From an uncultured Dehalococcoidia bacterium (GTDB taxonomy: Bacteria; Chloroflexota; Dehalococcoidia; Lucifugimonadales; UBA1123): DNA of 64,000 nt. The stretch covers positions 620,001 through 684,000 of the forward strand of contig CATOSI010000003.1 of NCBI GenBank assembly GCA_951812505.1. Direction: 5' to 3'. The position numbers were made by a program, and so were the translations under genes. The notes below the pieces were generated by a model, which was given only the letters and a program-made list of their open reading frames with translations, was not told the origin of the DNA and made no database searches. Shown here in pieces: positions 34,609 through 44,316 of this stretch (position 1 is the first letter of the stretch; each line of letters opens with the position of its first letter).

Positions 34609-36297
34609 TCAGGACTGTATCAGCCCCTCCTGGGGCTGCGTCCAGGGCAGACTGTAAACGAAGGCATACTGGTGCGCGCGCGGCAGGGGCATCTCCCCGA
34701 ACTGCACGTCTATAATTACCGGTGCCTCCAGTTCCAGCGCGCGCGGAATCAGCGTATCCAACTCCAAGGGGTCTTCCGTCCTCATGCCCACCGCGCCGAA
34801 CGACTCCGCGAACTTGACGAAATCCGGGTTATGCAGGTCGGTCTCATAGGTTCCGCCAAACACGTCATCGAGGTCGGACGCGACATTGCCGTAGGAATCG
34901 TTTCTGAGAACGACCGTCACCACATTTATCCCGTACTGAACCGCCGTTGACAGTTCGGACGAGTTGAACATGAACCCGCCGTCTCCGGCCACGCACACCA
35001 CAGAGCGCTCGGGCTGCGCCACCTTCACGCCCAGCGCCGTAGGAAAAGAGTAACCCAGGTTGAACGAATACCCCGGGTCTATGTACGTCTTGGGATGATT
35101 CGTCTGGTGGTGGGTTCGGGCATAGAATCCCAACTGCGAGACATCCCATACGACGAAGGCATCCCCCGGAACGCCTCTCTGGATTGCCTCCAGTATCGGA
35201 TACTGCGGCTCCTCTTCCCGGATGCCGAAATAGGCTATCAGCCGCCGAGCGGCGGCAACTGCCCTCGCGGGCGACCCGCGTTCTCCCGCGCCCGCCTCGA
35301 TTAGCATGGGAAGCAGCGCCTCTATCGTCGCCCTTGCGTCGCCGTGCAAGGGGATAGTGTTCGCTTGAATCCTCGTGAGCTCGGTGTCGTCAATATTTAT
35401 ATTTACCAGTGTGGACGACTCTCCCGCCGGATTGCCCAGGGAAAAACGTGTGCCGATTCCGATAATCACGTCCGCCGACTGCATCACGTCGAATAGCTCG
35501 TTCATCTCCTGTCTTTCGCCTCTGGGACTGAAACAGGAGCCATAAGACAGCGGATGACTGTCCGATATGGTCCCCTTCCCGCCGCTGGACGTAATCACGG
35601 GTATGTTCGTCGCCTCGGCCAGCTTGACCAGCGCTTCCTCTGCGTCGGACCTCGCCACACCGCCGCCCGCGAATATCAGCGGCATACGCGCGTTGGCGAT
35701 GACTCCGGCGGCTTCCTGGAGAATGCCTCCGCTCGGCACGATTCTCACAGTTCGGGCGGGACTCCGTAACTGCACTTCCTCCCGCTCCACTCCAGCCTCC
35801 GGCGGCATCTCGATGAGAACCGGACGCGGACGTCCGGTACGCATCTGGCGGAACGCTTCGAACACAGCGTCCGGCACCTCTCTGGGTCTGGACGCATGTC
35901 GCCGCCACTTGGTCACCGGACGCACAACGTCCGCCTGGTTTTCCACCTCGTGGACCGCGCCGAGGTTCTTGCCAATCGCGCCGCGCGGTATCTGACCGGC
36001 AATCAGAAGGACAGGCACAGAACGCGAATAAGCGTTTGCCAGACCGGCGGCGGCGTTGTAAAGACCCACTCCCGGAACCACCGTAGCCACTCCCGGCTTT
36101 CCCGAAGCGCGGGCGTAGCCGTCCGCCATGTATGTCGTCGCCTGCTCGTGCCTGGTCGTAATCATGCGGAGCCCGGGTTCGTCCCGTATGCCCGCGACAA
36201 TCCCATAAGTCTGAACTCCCGGTATTCCGAACACGACTTCCACGCCCTCATTCACGAGCGACTTCGCGAGGGCCTCGCCACCACTCATCTTGGTCAT
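34609..36297 (-). CDS. Thiamine-diphosphate enzyme (acetolactate synthase/benzoylformate decarboxylase type)
   Basis: A 562-residue ThDP enzyme with the three-domain POX/AHAS plan: N-terminal Pyr domain with the catalytic Glu in TTRHEQATTYMADGYARAS, central domain (PLIFAGGGVARSDAEEALV), and C-terminal PP domain with the Mg-ThDP motif CVAGDGGFMFNSSELST ending VVLRNDS. It would decarboxylate or carboligate a 2-oxo acid; residues that fix the substrate are not decisive. It carries no regulatory subunit next door, so biosynthetic acetolactate synthase is less likely. GGAG precedes ATG 36297. Confidence 0.88.
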   Translation of the reverse strand: MTKMSGGEALAKSLVNEGVEVVFGIPGVQTYGIVAGIRDEPGLRMITTRHEQATTYMADGYARASGKPGVATVVPGVGLYNAAAGLANAYSRSVPVLLIAGQIPRGAIGKNLGAVHEVENQADVVRPVTKWRRHASRPREVPDAVFEAFRQMRTGRPRPVLIEMPPEAGVEREEVQLRSPARTVRIVPSGGILQEAAGVIANARMPLIFAGGGVARSDAEEALVKLAEATNIPVITSSGGKGTISDSHPLSYGSCFSPRGERQEMNELFDVMQSADVIIGIGTRFSLGNPAGESSTLVNINIDDTELTRIQANTIPLHGDARATIEALLPMLIEAGAGERGSPARAVAAARRLIAYFGIREEEPQYPILEAIQRGVPGDAFVVWDVSQLGFYARTHHQTNHPKTYIDPGYSFNLGYSFPTALGVKVAQPERSVVCVAGDGGFMFNSSELSTAVQYGINVVTVVLRNDSYGNVASDLDDVFGGTYETDLHNPDFVKFAESFGAVGMRTEDPLELDTLIPRALELEAPVIIDVQFGEMPLPRAHQYAFVYSLPWTQPQEGLIQS

Positions 36298-36520
36298 TAT
36301 TCACGTACTCCGTCTATCCGGTGGGTGAGCGCTCGCCGGATCGCGCACGATCACAGCCCCGACACAGTGAGTTTTTTCCTTAGATAGGTTCACCGAGTGG
36401 CAACCCCAACAGAACCTATGAACTATATTATGCTACAATGACCACAAGTCGCCGCAACCGTCGGCGCGCTCCAACCATGGATGCGATACTGATATAAACC
36501 AATGGTAATGATTCTTCGCC
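36298..36520. other. Intergenic region, nothing identified
   Basis: Part of a 480-base gap between divergent genes. AT content rises toward the Gfo/Idh/MocA gene. No gene or RNA seen here; the inverted repeat that follows is listed separately. Confidence 0.45.
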
Positions 36521-36612
36521 AATCGGAACGAATCAGGTCGGAAAAGGGTCACTTTTAGGGCAGACTAGTGTCAGATAATATACCAGAAGTGACCCTGAAA
36601 TTTCGTCCGATT
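36521..36612. repeat. Imperfect long inverted repeat in a divergent intergenic region
   Basis: Outer arms AATCGGAACGAA (36521-36532) and TTTCGTCCGATT (36601-36612) pair with one offset. Inner arms GGGTCACTT (36546-36554) and AAGTGACCC (36587-36595) are perfect. The unit lies 170 bases upstream of the Gfo/Idh/MocA gene and 220 bases upstream of the ThDP gene start. It may be an operator pair, a small mobile unit, or an RNA hairpin. Confidence 0.5.
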
Positions 36613-36781
36613 CATAGCTGAATCCGTTTGATAGGGTCAGAAAGGGCAGAAAAGTCAGCTTTTTTCAAAACTTTTTTCTCAGACAGGGGATTCATTATGA
36701 ATATCCGCAAACCTGATACAATTCATGTCAATTTGGAAACCAAGCTCTGACAACTGAAAACCAACAGTCAGGAACCTCACA

Positions 36782-37894
36782 ATGGACACAGTAGGACTCG
36801 CGATCATAGGCTCCACCGGCGTCATAGGCCGCGTGCATATAGACGCCATCGAGCAACTCGACTCATGCCGGCTTGTCGGTGTCAACGCCCGGACTCAGCC
36901 CCCGCTCCAACAGCAGGCAGCCGAACTAGGTGTCGCCGCGTATCCCACGCTTGACGATGTCCTCTCCGACACCAATGTTGACGCCATCGTCATAGCGACG
37001 CCCCACCGCTCCCACGCTGACATTACGGAGAGCGCAGCGAGAGCCGGCAAGCACGTACTGGTCGAAAAGCCAATGTCCGTCACACTCTCCGAGGCCGACC
37101 GCATGATACAAGCGTGCCGCGACGCGGGCGTCAGGCTCGGCGTCCTGTTCAACAACCGCTTCCGACCCGAGGCCCTGAAGATGCGGGAACTCGTCGAACA
37201 GGGGGCAATCGGCGAGATATACCGCGTCTCGATGGCCTCCGCCATGATTCGCAGCCAGGACTACTACGACAGACTCGACTGGCGCGGCAAGTGGCTGGCC
37301 GAGGGCGGCGGAGCGCTTCTCAACCAGGGCATCCACGCCATTGACCTCATGCAGTGGGTGGGCGGGCTGCCCACCTCGGTCATGGGCATCGTATCCACAC
37401 GAAGGCACGACATAGAGGTCGAGGACTTCGCCACTGCCGCCATGACCTACGAAGGCGGAGGGCACGGAACTCTTCATTGCAGCACATCGCAAGCCCCCAA
37501 CCACCAGCGTCTCGAACTGTGGGGAAACGAGGGCGCAATAATCATGGACGACTGGAACGTCAGCCTTCACCGCCTTCAGACCAGTGTGGACGACTTCATC
37601 CAGCACGACAAGTCCCCCACCTACGACAGCCCGGTATCCACAGCCGAGACCTTCACCTTCGAGCCGGTCGGCGGCACCCATGCTCCCGCTATTGACGACT
37701 TCGCAAGAGCGATCATCGAGGACCGCGGTCCCGCCATAACCGGCGAGGACGGATTGCGCTCCCAGGAAATCGTTGCCGCCGTGACCTTATCGGGTTGCAG
37801 GAACAAGCGAGTGGACATTCCGGTTGACCGCATCGAATACGACGCTCTCCTCTCCGAACTGGTATCCACGCGCCGCCTGATCACTGAAAACTGA
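36782..37894 (+). CDS. Gfo/Idh/MocA-family oxidoreductase
   Basis: A 370-residue NAD(P)-dependent oxidoreductase. The Rossmann start is GLAIIGSTGVIGRVHIDAI (GxxGxxG with Ser/Thr between the glycines), followed by DAIVIATPHRSHADI and the EKP motif in HVLVEKPMSVTLSEA. The substrate domain shows GALLNQGIHAIDLMQWVGG. It would oxidise or reduce a sugar, sugar acid or cyclitol in the cytoplasm. An MFS carrier begins 14 bases after its stop and may import the substrate, a common pairing. Confidence 0.9.
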   Translation: MDTVGLAIIGSTGVIGRVHIDAIEQLDSCRLVGVNARTQPPLQQQAAELGVAAYPTLDDVLSDTNVDAIVIATPHRSHADITESAARAGKHVLVEKPMSVTLSEADRMIQACRDAGVRLGVLFNNRFRPEALKMRELVEQGAIGEIYRVSMASAMIRSQDYYDRLDWRGKWLAEGGGALLNQGIHAIDLMQWVGGLPTSVMGIVSTRRHDIEVEDFATAAMTYEGGGHGTLHCSTSQAPNHQRLELWGNEGAIIMDDWNVSLHRLQTSVDDFIQHDKSPTYDSPVSTAETFTFEPVGGTHAPAIDDFARAIIEDRGPAITGEDGLRSQEIVAAVTLSGCRNKRVDIPVDRIEYDALLSELVSTRRLITEN

Positions 37895-37908
37895 CTACTG
37901 ATGACCAA

Positions 37909-39174
37909 ATGCGCGTCCGAGACAGGCTGCGAACCACATACTCGGGCTGGTGGGTACTGCTGGGCGTCACCTTGCTGGCGCTCATGTCCGGCGGTATTCT
38001 CTATCACGGCGCGGCGGTCTTCTTCAATCCCATCAGGCGCGACCTGAACCTGTCCAGCGCCAACACGTCGCTCATCTTCACAATATCCCGCGCGCAGTCC
38101 AGTCTCGCCGCACCTCTGTATGGCTGGCTCGTGGATCGCTTCGGGCCCAGGCCCCTGATAGTAATTGGCACGATAGTCGCCTCCGCAGGCCTCGTCGCCG
38201 TAACCTTCATCAACAACTACGTCTTCTTTCTCATAGCCTACGTGCTCCTCGTTTCGGTCCCGTCCCATTTCGGTTTCGGCCCAACCCTCATGGCCGCCGC
38301 CAACGGCTGGTTCGTCCGAAGAAAGGCTATAGCCCTCACCATACTGCTCACCGGCATTGCAGCCGGGGGAGCGATATTCCTGTATCCGCTGGGGCTCGGC
38401 GTGGCGACAATCGGCTGGCGTCAGACTCTGATCTACTCCGCGATATTCGTTCTCGCATCCGGCCTGTTGCTGTCTCGCCTCGTCCGCACACCACCCGACC
38501 AGGTAGATGCGGTGGAGCAAGTATCCGACTCGTCCTCTGAATCCGGTGGCCCCTCCCCATCTTACGAATTCTCACTGTCCGAAGCTCTCAAGACCGGCGT
38601 ATTCTGGATCCTTCTCGCCGCTTCCACGCTTCGGATCTCCGCCGAGACCGGCCTGTCCATACACATCATCCCGATAATGGTCTGGCAGGGCGCGGAAGAA
38701 GAGTTCGCCGCCGGACTCGTGGCGCTCTTCTTCTTGCTGTCCATTCCATTCCGATTCTCGCTCGGAATGGCTGGACACCGCCTCAGCTTCCAGCCATTGA
38801 TAGCTATGGGTATGTTCGCGGCGGTAACGGGGTGTGTGATCCTCATATTTTCGGACAGTGTCGGCAGTCTATACCCCTTCGTGGTACTCCTCGCGGTTTA
38901 CGAAGGCGCTGTCGTACTGCAGTGGATAGCGATAGGCAACTATTTCGGAAGGCGCAACTACGGCGCGATTACTGGTATCATGCGTGCATTCGATGCGGTA
39001 GGCTCGTTCTTCGCTCCTTGGTACGCGGGCTGGGTGTTTGACAGGACCGAATCCTACGCCCCCGCCCTCGCGACCTTCGCCGCGGCCTATACCGTAGCCG
39101 CGCTGCTTTACATGATTTCTCGCAGGCCGCGTCGGACAGGGGCTGCACTCGGCAGTGGAGGTGTTCGAACTTGA
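37909..39174 (+). CDS. MFS transporter (monocarboxylate/oxalate-formate antiporter-like)
   Basis: A 421-residue membrane protein with twelve predicted helices. The N-terminal half contains the MFS loop motif in the form GWLVDRFGPRPLIVIG. The region around YAGWVFDRTESYAPALA is the matching C-terminal loop. The overall pattern resembles oxalate/formate and monocarboxylate MFS carriers. Downstream of the oxidoreductase with a 14-base gap and overlapping the next small membrane gene by four bases, so the three are likely one operon. Confidence 0.87.
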   Translation: MRVRDRLRTTYSGWWVLLGVTLLALMSGGILYHGAAVFFNPIRRDLNLSSANTSLIFTISRAQSSLAAPLYGWLVDRFGPRPLIVIGTIVASAGLVAVTFINNYVFFLIAYVLLVSVPSHFGFGPTLMAAANGWFVRRKAIALTILLTGIAAGGAIFLYPLGLGVATIGWRQTLIYSAIFVLASGLLLSRLVRTPPDQVDAVEQVSDSSSESGGPSPSYEFSLSEALKTGVFWILLAASTLRISAETGLSIHIIPIMVWQGAEEEFAAGLVALFFLLSIPFRFSLGMAGHRLSFQPLIAMGMFAAVTGCVILIFSDSVGSLYPFVVLLAVYEGAVVLQWIAIGNYFGRRNYGAITGIMRAFDAVGSFFAPWYAGWVFDRTESYAPALATFAAAYTVAALLYMISRRPRRTGAALGSGGVRT

Positions 39175-39464
39175 CTATGAAGATACTATACTTCGCCGCC
39201 GCCATCCTCGGCGGACTGGCGACCTTTATCTACTTCTATATAGATCGTCTTGACCACCTCAGGTATGTCTCGGAAATTAGGGACGGCCCGCCGGTTCCAA
39301 TGTTCGATCCCACGGTGTTCCAGTACGTGCTCGGACTGAGCGTGCTGTTCGTTCCTATCGGGGCCTGCGCCGGGCTGCTAGTGCTGCTGATCATCAACTC
39401 GCTCTGGAAAACGCTGAAATCATACCAAAGACGCAGGTCTCGTCGAGACATCCGGTGGCGGTAG
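39171..39464 (+). CDS. Small two-helix membrane protein of unknown function
   Basis: A 97-residue protein with an N-terminal helix (ILYFAAAILGGLATFIYFYI), a short acidic loop, a second helix (YVLGLSVLFVPIGACAGLLV) and a basic tail. No family is recognised. The frame opens with TTG at 39171 overlapping the transporter's stop (TTGA); ATG at 39177 is an equally good start. Its coupling to the transporter gene suggests a membrane accessory, but this is inference. Confidence 0.55.
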   Translation: MTMKILYFAAAILGGLATFIYFYIDRLDHLRYVSEIRDGPPVPMFDPTVFQYVLGLSVLFVPIGACAGLLVLLIINSLWKTLKSYQRRRSRRDIRWR

Positions 39465-39521
39465 GCGTCTGCCCGATCCTGTTCGATGCTGATTGGCAAA
39501 AATAGCCGTTGAGAATCGTCC

Positions 39522-41159
39522 ATGAAACCGTTGAGCGCACGCGGAAAGAGCATCGTCTTCACCCTGGCCATCCTCGCCGGAGCGATGCTTGCGGCCTGCC
39601 ATAACGCGACCGCCGAACTCCCCTCAGCGCCTCGAATTGGCGATGTCGCAACCCTGGACGGCCACACCAGCCAGGACGACATAGAGAACGGCAGCCTGAC
39701 CCTCGACCAGATAGTCGAGCGTGGCGAGTTCCTGTTCACCACCTCTTTCAATAGACTGGATGGCGCCGGACGGCCCGAAACGACCGATGTCAGCCCCGAC
39801 AACTTCCGTCCACCCCGGACCTTCCCCGACAACTTCAACCGGATCTCCGGTCCCGACGCCAACGCCTGCTCCAGTTGCCACAGCATCCCGCATCTCGGCG
39901 GAGGCGGCGACAACGCTACCAACGTCTTCGTGCTTGCGGACGGCTTCCACTTCGTGAACTTTGACCGGGGTGAAGGAGACGGTTTCGAGGCACAGACTCT
40001 CAAGACTGTCGGTAATGAGAGGACCTCCCTCGGCCTGTTCGGCTCAGGCTATATCGAGCTTCTGGCCCGGGAGATGACCGAGGACCTCCACGCAGTCCGC
40101 GACGACGCCCGGAAGCGGGCACGGGACACTGGCGCGCCCGTATCGCTTCCCCTTACTACCAAGAGTGTTGACTTCGGCACGATCACGGCCTCCCCTGACG
40201 GCGTCCTTGACACCACCTATGTCGAGGGCGTCGATCCCGACTTGGTTATTCGGCCTTTCATGCAGAAAGGCACGATAGTGTCCCTGCGCGAGTTCGCGGT
40301 CAAGGCGATGAATCAGCACTTCGGTATGCAGGCGTCCGAACGGTTCGGCGACGCAGTTGACCACGATGGCGACGGCATGGCAGACGAGCTCAGCCGTGGA
40401 GACCTAAGCGCGCTCGTAATATTCCAGGCAATGCTGCCTCCACCTGGTCGCGTTTTGCCCGACCACCCCGAAGCCCGTGCTGCCGCAGAACGGGGCGAGG
40501 CGCTGTTTACCACTCTGGAATGTTCGACTTGTCACATACCCGAACTGCCCCTGAACAATCCCGTGTTCACAGAGCCCAACCCTTTCAACCCCACAGGTAA
40601 GCTCCAGGTTTTCGAGGTCGCCAACGCATACTCCGCTCCTCTCCCCGACGGCGGCGAGGCCGCCGCACTGCGAAGCGGACCCGACGATGTCATCATGGTG
40701 CCGGTGTTCACCGACCTCAAGCGCCACGACATGGGCGACATCCTGAACAACGAGACGCGTGAAGAAGAAGCTGTGCCCACCGACCAGTGGCTCACCCGCA
40801 AGCTCTGGGGATTCGCTAACGAGCCTCCCTACCTCCACCACGGACGCGCCACGCTCATCTCCGAGGCAATACTCGCGCACGGCGGCGAGGCGCAAAAAAG
40901 CCGCGACTCCTTCGCTTCCCTGCCCCCCGGCGATCAGGCAGCCGTCGTTGAATTCCTCAAGACACTCCAGATCATGCCGGAATCCACGGACACGTCTCCT
41001 CCGTCCACACAACTGACAGCCCCAGGAAGCACGACCATCATCATCTCCACCATCGGCGGCATTACAGTCGGCATTCTGGCTACCATACTAGCGTTGTACT
41101 TGCTCGGATTCCGACCCCGCATCAAGTCCGATCATCCTGAGAATCATGAAATCCAGTAA
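39522..41159 (+). CDS. Dihaem cytochrome c oxidoreductase (DUF1111/cytochrome c peroxidase-like) lipoprotein
   Basis: A 545-residue exported protein. The signal peptide ends in a lipobox MLAAC. Two c-type haem sites are present: NACSSCHSIPHLGGGG in the N-terminal third and LECSTCHIPELPL in the middle. The KLWGFANEPPYLHHGRATLI and AILAHGGEA blocks are typical of DUF1111. A final hydrophobic helix (IGGITVGILATILALYLLG) with a charged tail suggests a second membrane anchor, unusual for the family. It would transfer electrons or reduce peroxide outside the membrane. Its neighbour, convergent, is an FG-GAP/UnbV lipoprotein. Confidence 0.87.
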   Translation: MKPLSARGKSIVFTLAILAGAMLAACHNATAELPSAPRIGDVATLDGHTSQDDIENGSLTLDQIVERGEFLFTTSFNRLDGAGRPETTDVSPDNFRPPRTFPDNFNRISGPDANACSSCHSIPHLGGGGDNATNVFVLADGFHFVNFDRGEGDGFEAQTLKTVGNERTSLGLFGSGYIELLAREMTEDLHAVRDDARKRARDTGAPVSLPLTTKSVDFGTITASPDGVLDTTYVEGVDPDLVIRPFMQKGTIVSLREFAVKAMNQHFGMQASERFGDAVDHDGDGMADELSRGDLSALVIFQAMLPPPGRVLPDHPEARAAAERGEALFTTLECSTCHIPELPLNNPVFTEPNPFNPTGKLQVFEVANAYSAPLPDGGEAAALRSGPDDVIMVPVFTDLKRHDMGDILNNETREEEAVPTDQWLTRKLWGFANEPPYLHHGRATLISEAILAHGGEAQKSRDSFASLPPGDQAAVVEFLKTLQIMPESTDTSPPSTQLTAPGSTTIIISTIGGITVGILATILALYLLGFRPRIKSDHPENHEIQ

Positions 41160-41187
41160 ATCCTGATTCAGACAAACGCGAGCATCC

Positions 41188-43287
41188 TCACTTCTCAGGC
41201 TCTTCGATAACAACCACACGATTGCCTTCGACGTCTTCCAACGTCTGCGTCACTCCACTCGGCCAGCGAATCACGATCTCCTCAGCCCTGTCCGCCTCTC
41301 CCAGCCCGAATGTCAGATCCAAACTATTCATGGAAAGGAAAGTAGAACTTCCCAGGACTTCTTGGACCTGCGTAGATACTCCACCCGAATTCGCCTTCGA
41401 GCTAAGGTGTACTCTCGCCCCGATTCCGTCCGCATTGCTGCCCGTCCCGCGTATCGCCATCCCACCTTTCAGTCGGATAGTCAGCCAATTGCCGCCCTTG
41501 CCCCCGTTGAGCCACACGAATAATGGCCCCTTGGTAAAGCGTACTCCTCCGTCCACCCTGAGGTCGCCGCTGCTGTTCGTGGCAATCAGATCCACGAAAC
41601 CGTCCCCGTTCAGGTCTCCCTTTGCAAGCCCCTTCCCATTTTCGTGGAACTCGGGACCGATCCTCTGCGCTCTTGCGTCGAATTCCGCCGACTCCGTATC
41701 CAGTACCGAGTAGTCCACATCCTGGATGTCCAGCAGGTGCGCCTCCACGGTGATGTCCTCGAACCCTCCCATGCCGTCCCCGCGCAACATACGTCCCGCT
41801 CCGGGGTATAGCAGACCACCAGGCCCTTCTCCACGCGACACCAGCGCACCCAGCCAGTACAGGTCCTGGTCGCCGTCGTTCTCATAGTCGAAGAACGCCG
41901 TCCCGAACCCGAAGTCGTATGCCGCCAGCCCGCTCGGAGGCTCCCACGCCGGATGCAAATTGACGACATCGATCGATTGGGGTGGCATGATCCCGCTTGG
42001 CTCGACCTGCGTTTCGGAGGTCACCTCCGCGAAATTCGGTATCGCGCCCTCACCCAACGAACTTCCCACTCCGTCGTTCCGCAGAAGGAAATGGAGGCAC
42101 GTCCCCCAGTCGAACTGGTGAGTGTACGCGCAGTCCGCCCCAGGGAATGGAACGGGACGCCTGGTAAGTGGATGGTAGCCGATGTTCGTGACGAACACGT
42201 CAAGGTCCTCATCCGAGTCGTAGTCTCCCAGCGCGAACCCCATCCACTGCCCTATCACGTCAATTCCCATCTCGGCCTCGATAGACGTGAACTTGACGTT
42301 GCTCCCATCCGTATCATTTCGATAGACCTCGAGCCGGTCCCCGTCATGGGCCACCCATAAATCTGGGTCACCGTCATCGTCGTGGTCGAAAAACAGCGAC
42401 GCCCAGGACTGCCCTGTCGGATCTCCGACCCTGTTCCTGAAGCGGTCCGTGAGCCTGGGATCGTATCCTTCGTAGAACTCCCCGGTTTCCCGGTCATAGA
42501 ACTCGATTGCGAACCCGTCGGGCGCGCGCATAGTGATCTGTTCGCCCCGTACTCCCGCCTCCTCACTGATGTTGCTGAATGTGAGGTCGCCATTGTTGCG
42601 GTACAGAACATTGTAGTGACCGTGGTGCTGAGGCACGGTAAACCGCACGAAGTCGAAGTCCGCCCTGTTGGCTACATATATGTCCAGCCATCCATCGCCG
42701 TCAACGTCGGCGCACGCGATACTCATAGCCGACCTCAGGTTCACCGCATCCCCGAACGCCCCCGGCGTTATATCCTCGAACGTGCCGTCGCCCTTGTTGA
42801 GGAAAAGCCTGTCCGAGATAGCCTCCCTCAGACCGTCGCTTTCGTCAGCCGACCGATAGTCCAGCCCGTCTCCCTTGCGTCCATGTGCCCCGACATAAAG
42901 GTCCTGGTACCCGTCGTTGTTGAAATCGCACGCCGCCACGCCCGTGCTGTTACTAATCACCGGCGCCGCTCCTGAACCCTCTGAGACCTCGCTGAACCCG
43001 GCGTCGCCGTCATTCCTGAAAAGAAAATTCGGCCCCCCCTCTTCTTGAGTAACATAGAAGTCCAGGTCCCCGTCGCGGTCATAGTCGAAGATAGCCACAC
43101 CGGGATATCGGTTGATGGTAAACGCTTTCTTGCCGAGAGCCTCTGGGGCAATATTCGCAAATGGTGCAATGCCGCCGTTTGAAGCCTGGGTCTGCGATTC
43201 ATCAGTACACCCGGCAGACAAAATAACCAGAGCGCACAGAATTGGGAAAACTAAGAGGTGCGCCAAGTTACGATCATCGAGAGGCAT
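41188..43287 (-). CDS. FG-GAP/VCBS-repeat lipoprotein with ASPIC/UnbV domain (CRTAC1-like)
   Basis: A 699-residue exported protein. The signal peptide FPILCALVILSAGC has a lipobox. Calcium-binding FG-GAP repeats with DxDxDG loops follow (FDYDRDGDLDFYVTQ, CADVDGDGWLDIYVAN, GDLNGDGFVDLIATN), building a seven-bladed propeller. The C-terminus is an ASPIC/UnbV domain (GLGEADRAEEIVIRWPSGVT). Such proteins are surface or adhesion-like; the bacterial role is unknown. It starts 28 bases after the stop of the ABC ATPase gene on the same strand, so it could be read from that operon. Confidence 0.9.
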   Translation of the reverse strand: MPLDDRNLAHLLVFPILCALVILSAGCTDESQTQASNGGIAPFANIAPEALGKKAFTINRYPGVAIFDYDRDGDLDFYVTQEEGGPNFLFRNDGDAGFSEVSEGSGAAPVISNSTGVAACDFNNDGYQDLYVGAHGRKGDGLDYRSADESDGLREAISDRLFLNKGDGTFEDITPGAFGDAVNLRSAMSIACADVDGDGWLDIYVANRADFDFVRFTVPQHHGHYNVLYRNNGDLTFSNISEEAGVRGEQITMRAPDGFAIEFYDRETGEFYEGYDPRLTDRFRNRVGDPTGQSWASLFFDHDDDGDPDLWVAHDGDRLEVYRNDTDGSNVKFTSIEAEMGIDVIGQWMGFALGDYDSDEDLDVFVTNIGYHPLTRRPVPFPGADCAYTHQFDWGTCLHFLLRNDGVGSSLGEGAIPNFAEVTSETQVEPSGIMPPQSIDVVNLHPAWEPPSGLAAYDFGFGTAFFDYENDGDQDLYWLGALVSRGEGPGGLLYPGAGRMLRGDGMGGFEDITVEAHLLDIQDVDYSVLDTESAEFDARAQRIGPEFHENGKGLAKGDLNGDGFVDLIATNSSGDLRVDGGVRFTKGPLFVWLNGGKGGNWLTIRLKGGMAIRGTGSNADGIGARVHLSSKANSGGVSTQVQEVLGSSTFLSMNSLDLTFGLGEADRAEEIVIRWPSGVTQTLEDVEGNRVVVIEEPEK

Positions 43288-43314
43288 CGGGCATAGCTTC
43301 GGTGTATGCCGTCT

Positions 43315-44316
43315 TTAGTACAGGTGGCAAGACACCAGGTGCCCGGGTGCCACTTCCTGCATCTCGGGAATATTATCTGCACATGGCTCGAATACCGCCG
43401 GACATCGTGGGTGGAACGTGCATCCTGGAGGAGGGTTGATCGGTGAGGGCACTTCGCCGCTCAACACTATCTCTTCCCTATCCACTCCCGGGCGTGAGGA
43501 CAGAGACGCTGAGATAAGCGCCCGTGTGTACGGATGGTGCGGATTGTTGAACAACTCCGCTGAGTCGGCCTCCTCCACCATCTTGCCCAGGTACATCACG
43601 CCCACCTTGTGACTCATGTACCGGACTGTAGCAAGCTGGTGCGCTATCAGAAGGTAGCTCAGATTGTGGTCGCTCTGAAGCTGCTTGAGCAGATTCATTA
43701 TCTGAGCGCGTATGGACACGTCGAGAGCGGACACCGGCTCGTCCAGCACAATGAGCCTCGGACGCAGCGCCAGCGCCCTCGCGATGGCGATACGCTGTCT
43801 CTGACCGCCACTGAACTCGTGCGGATAGCGATGGGCATGGCTGGGGTGCAGCCCGACCTCTTCGAGTAGTGAGAGTATCTGATCTCTCAGTTCCCCTTTC
43901 GTGAGACTTCGGTGCGCCGTGATGGGCTCAGCGATGATGGACTCGATTCTCATGCGCGGATTCAGCGAACTCCACGGGTCCTGGAACACAGCCTGAACCG
44001 ACTCCCGGTACTCGTTCAACTGCTCGGGCGTGAATTCGGTAATGTCCTGGCCCTGGAATGTAAGCTGACCTGCCGTGAGCGCCTCGACGAGAAGCACCAG
44101 CTTGGCCGTCGTGGTCTTGCCGCAGCCGGACTCCCCAACCAGGCTGTATGTCTGCCCCTCGGGTATGCTGAACGATATGCCGTCAACCGCCCTGACCTGT
44201 CCGATGGTCTTGCGAAACACAAAGCCGCTTGTAACCCGGAAGTGCTTCTTCACATCCCGGGCCGCAATCAGTGGTTCGGCGCCGTTTACCGTATTACGAT
44301 GTGCGGTGGTCGTCAT
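43315..44316 (-). CDS. Oligopeptide-type ABC transporter ATPase (OppF/DppF-like)
   Basis: A 333-residue ATPase. Walker A is VGESGCGKTTTAKLV, the ABC signature HEFSGGQRQRIAIARALAL, and Walker B RLIVLDEPVSALD. The C-terminal INPPPGCTFHPRCP stretch is the Opp/Dpp family extension. It hydrolyses ATP to drive peptide, nickel or related import with OppD and the two permeases. It overlaps the end of the upstream ATPase gene by 23 bases. Last transporter gene of the five-gene operon running from 49102. Confidence 0.93.
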   Translation of the reverse strand: MTTTAHRNTVNGAEPLIAARDVKKHFRVTSGFVFRKTIGQVRAVDGISFSIPEGQTYSLVGESGCGKTTTAKLVLLVEALTAGQLTFQGQDITEFTPEQLNEYRESVQAVFQDPWSSLNPRMRIESIIAEPITAHRSLTKGELRDQILSLLEEVGLHPSHAHRYPHEFSGGQRQRIAIARALALRPRLIVLDEPVSALDVSIRAQIMNLLKQLQSDHNLSYLLIAHQLATVRYMSHKVGVMYLGKMVEEADSAELFNNPHHPYTRALISASLSSRPGVDREEIVLSGEVPSPINPPPGCTFHPRCPAVFEPCADNIPEMQEVAPGHLVSCHLY

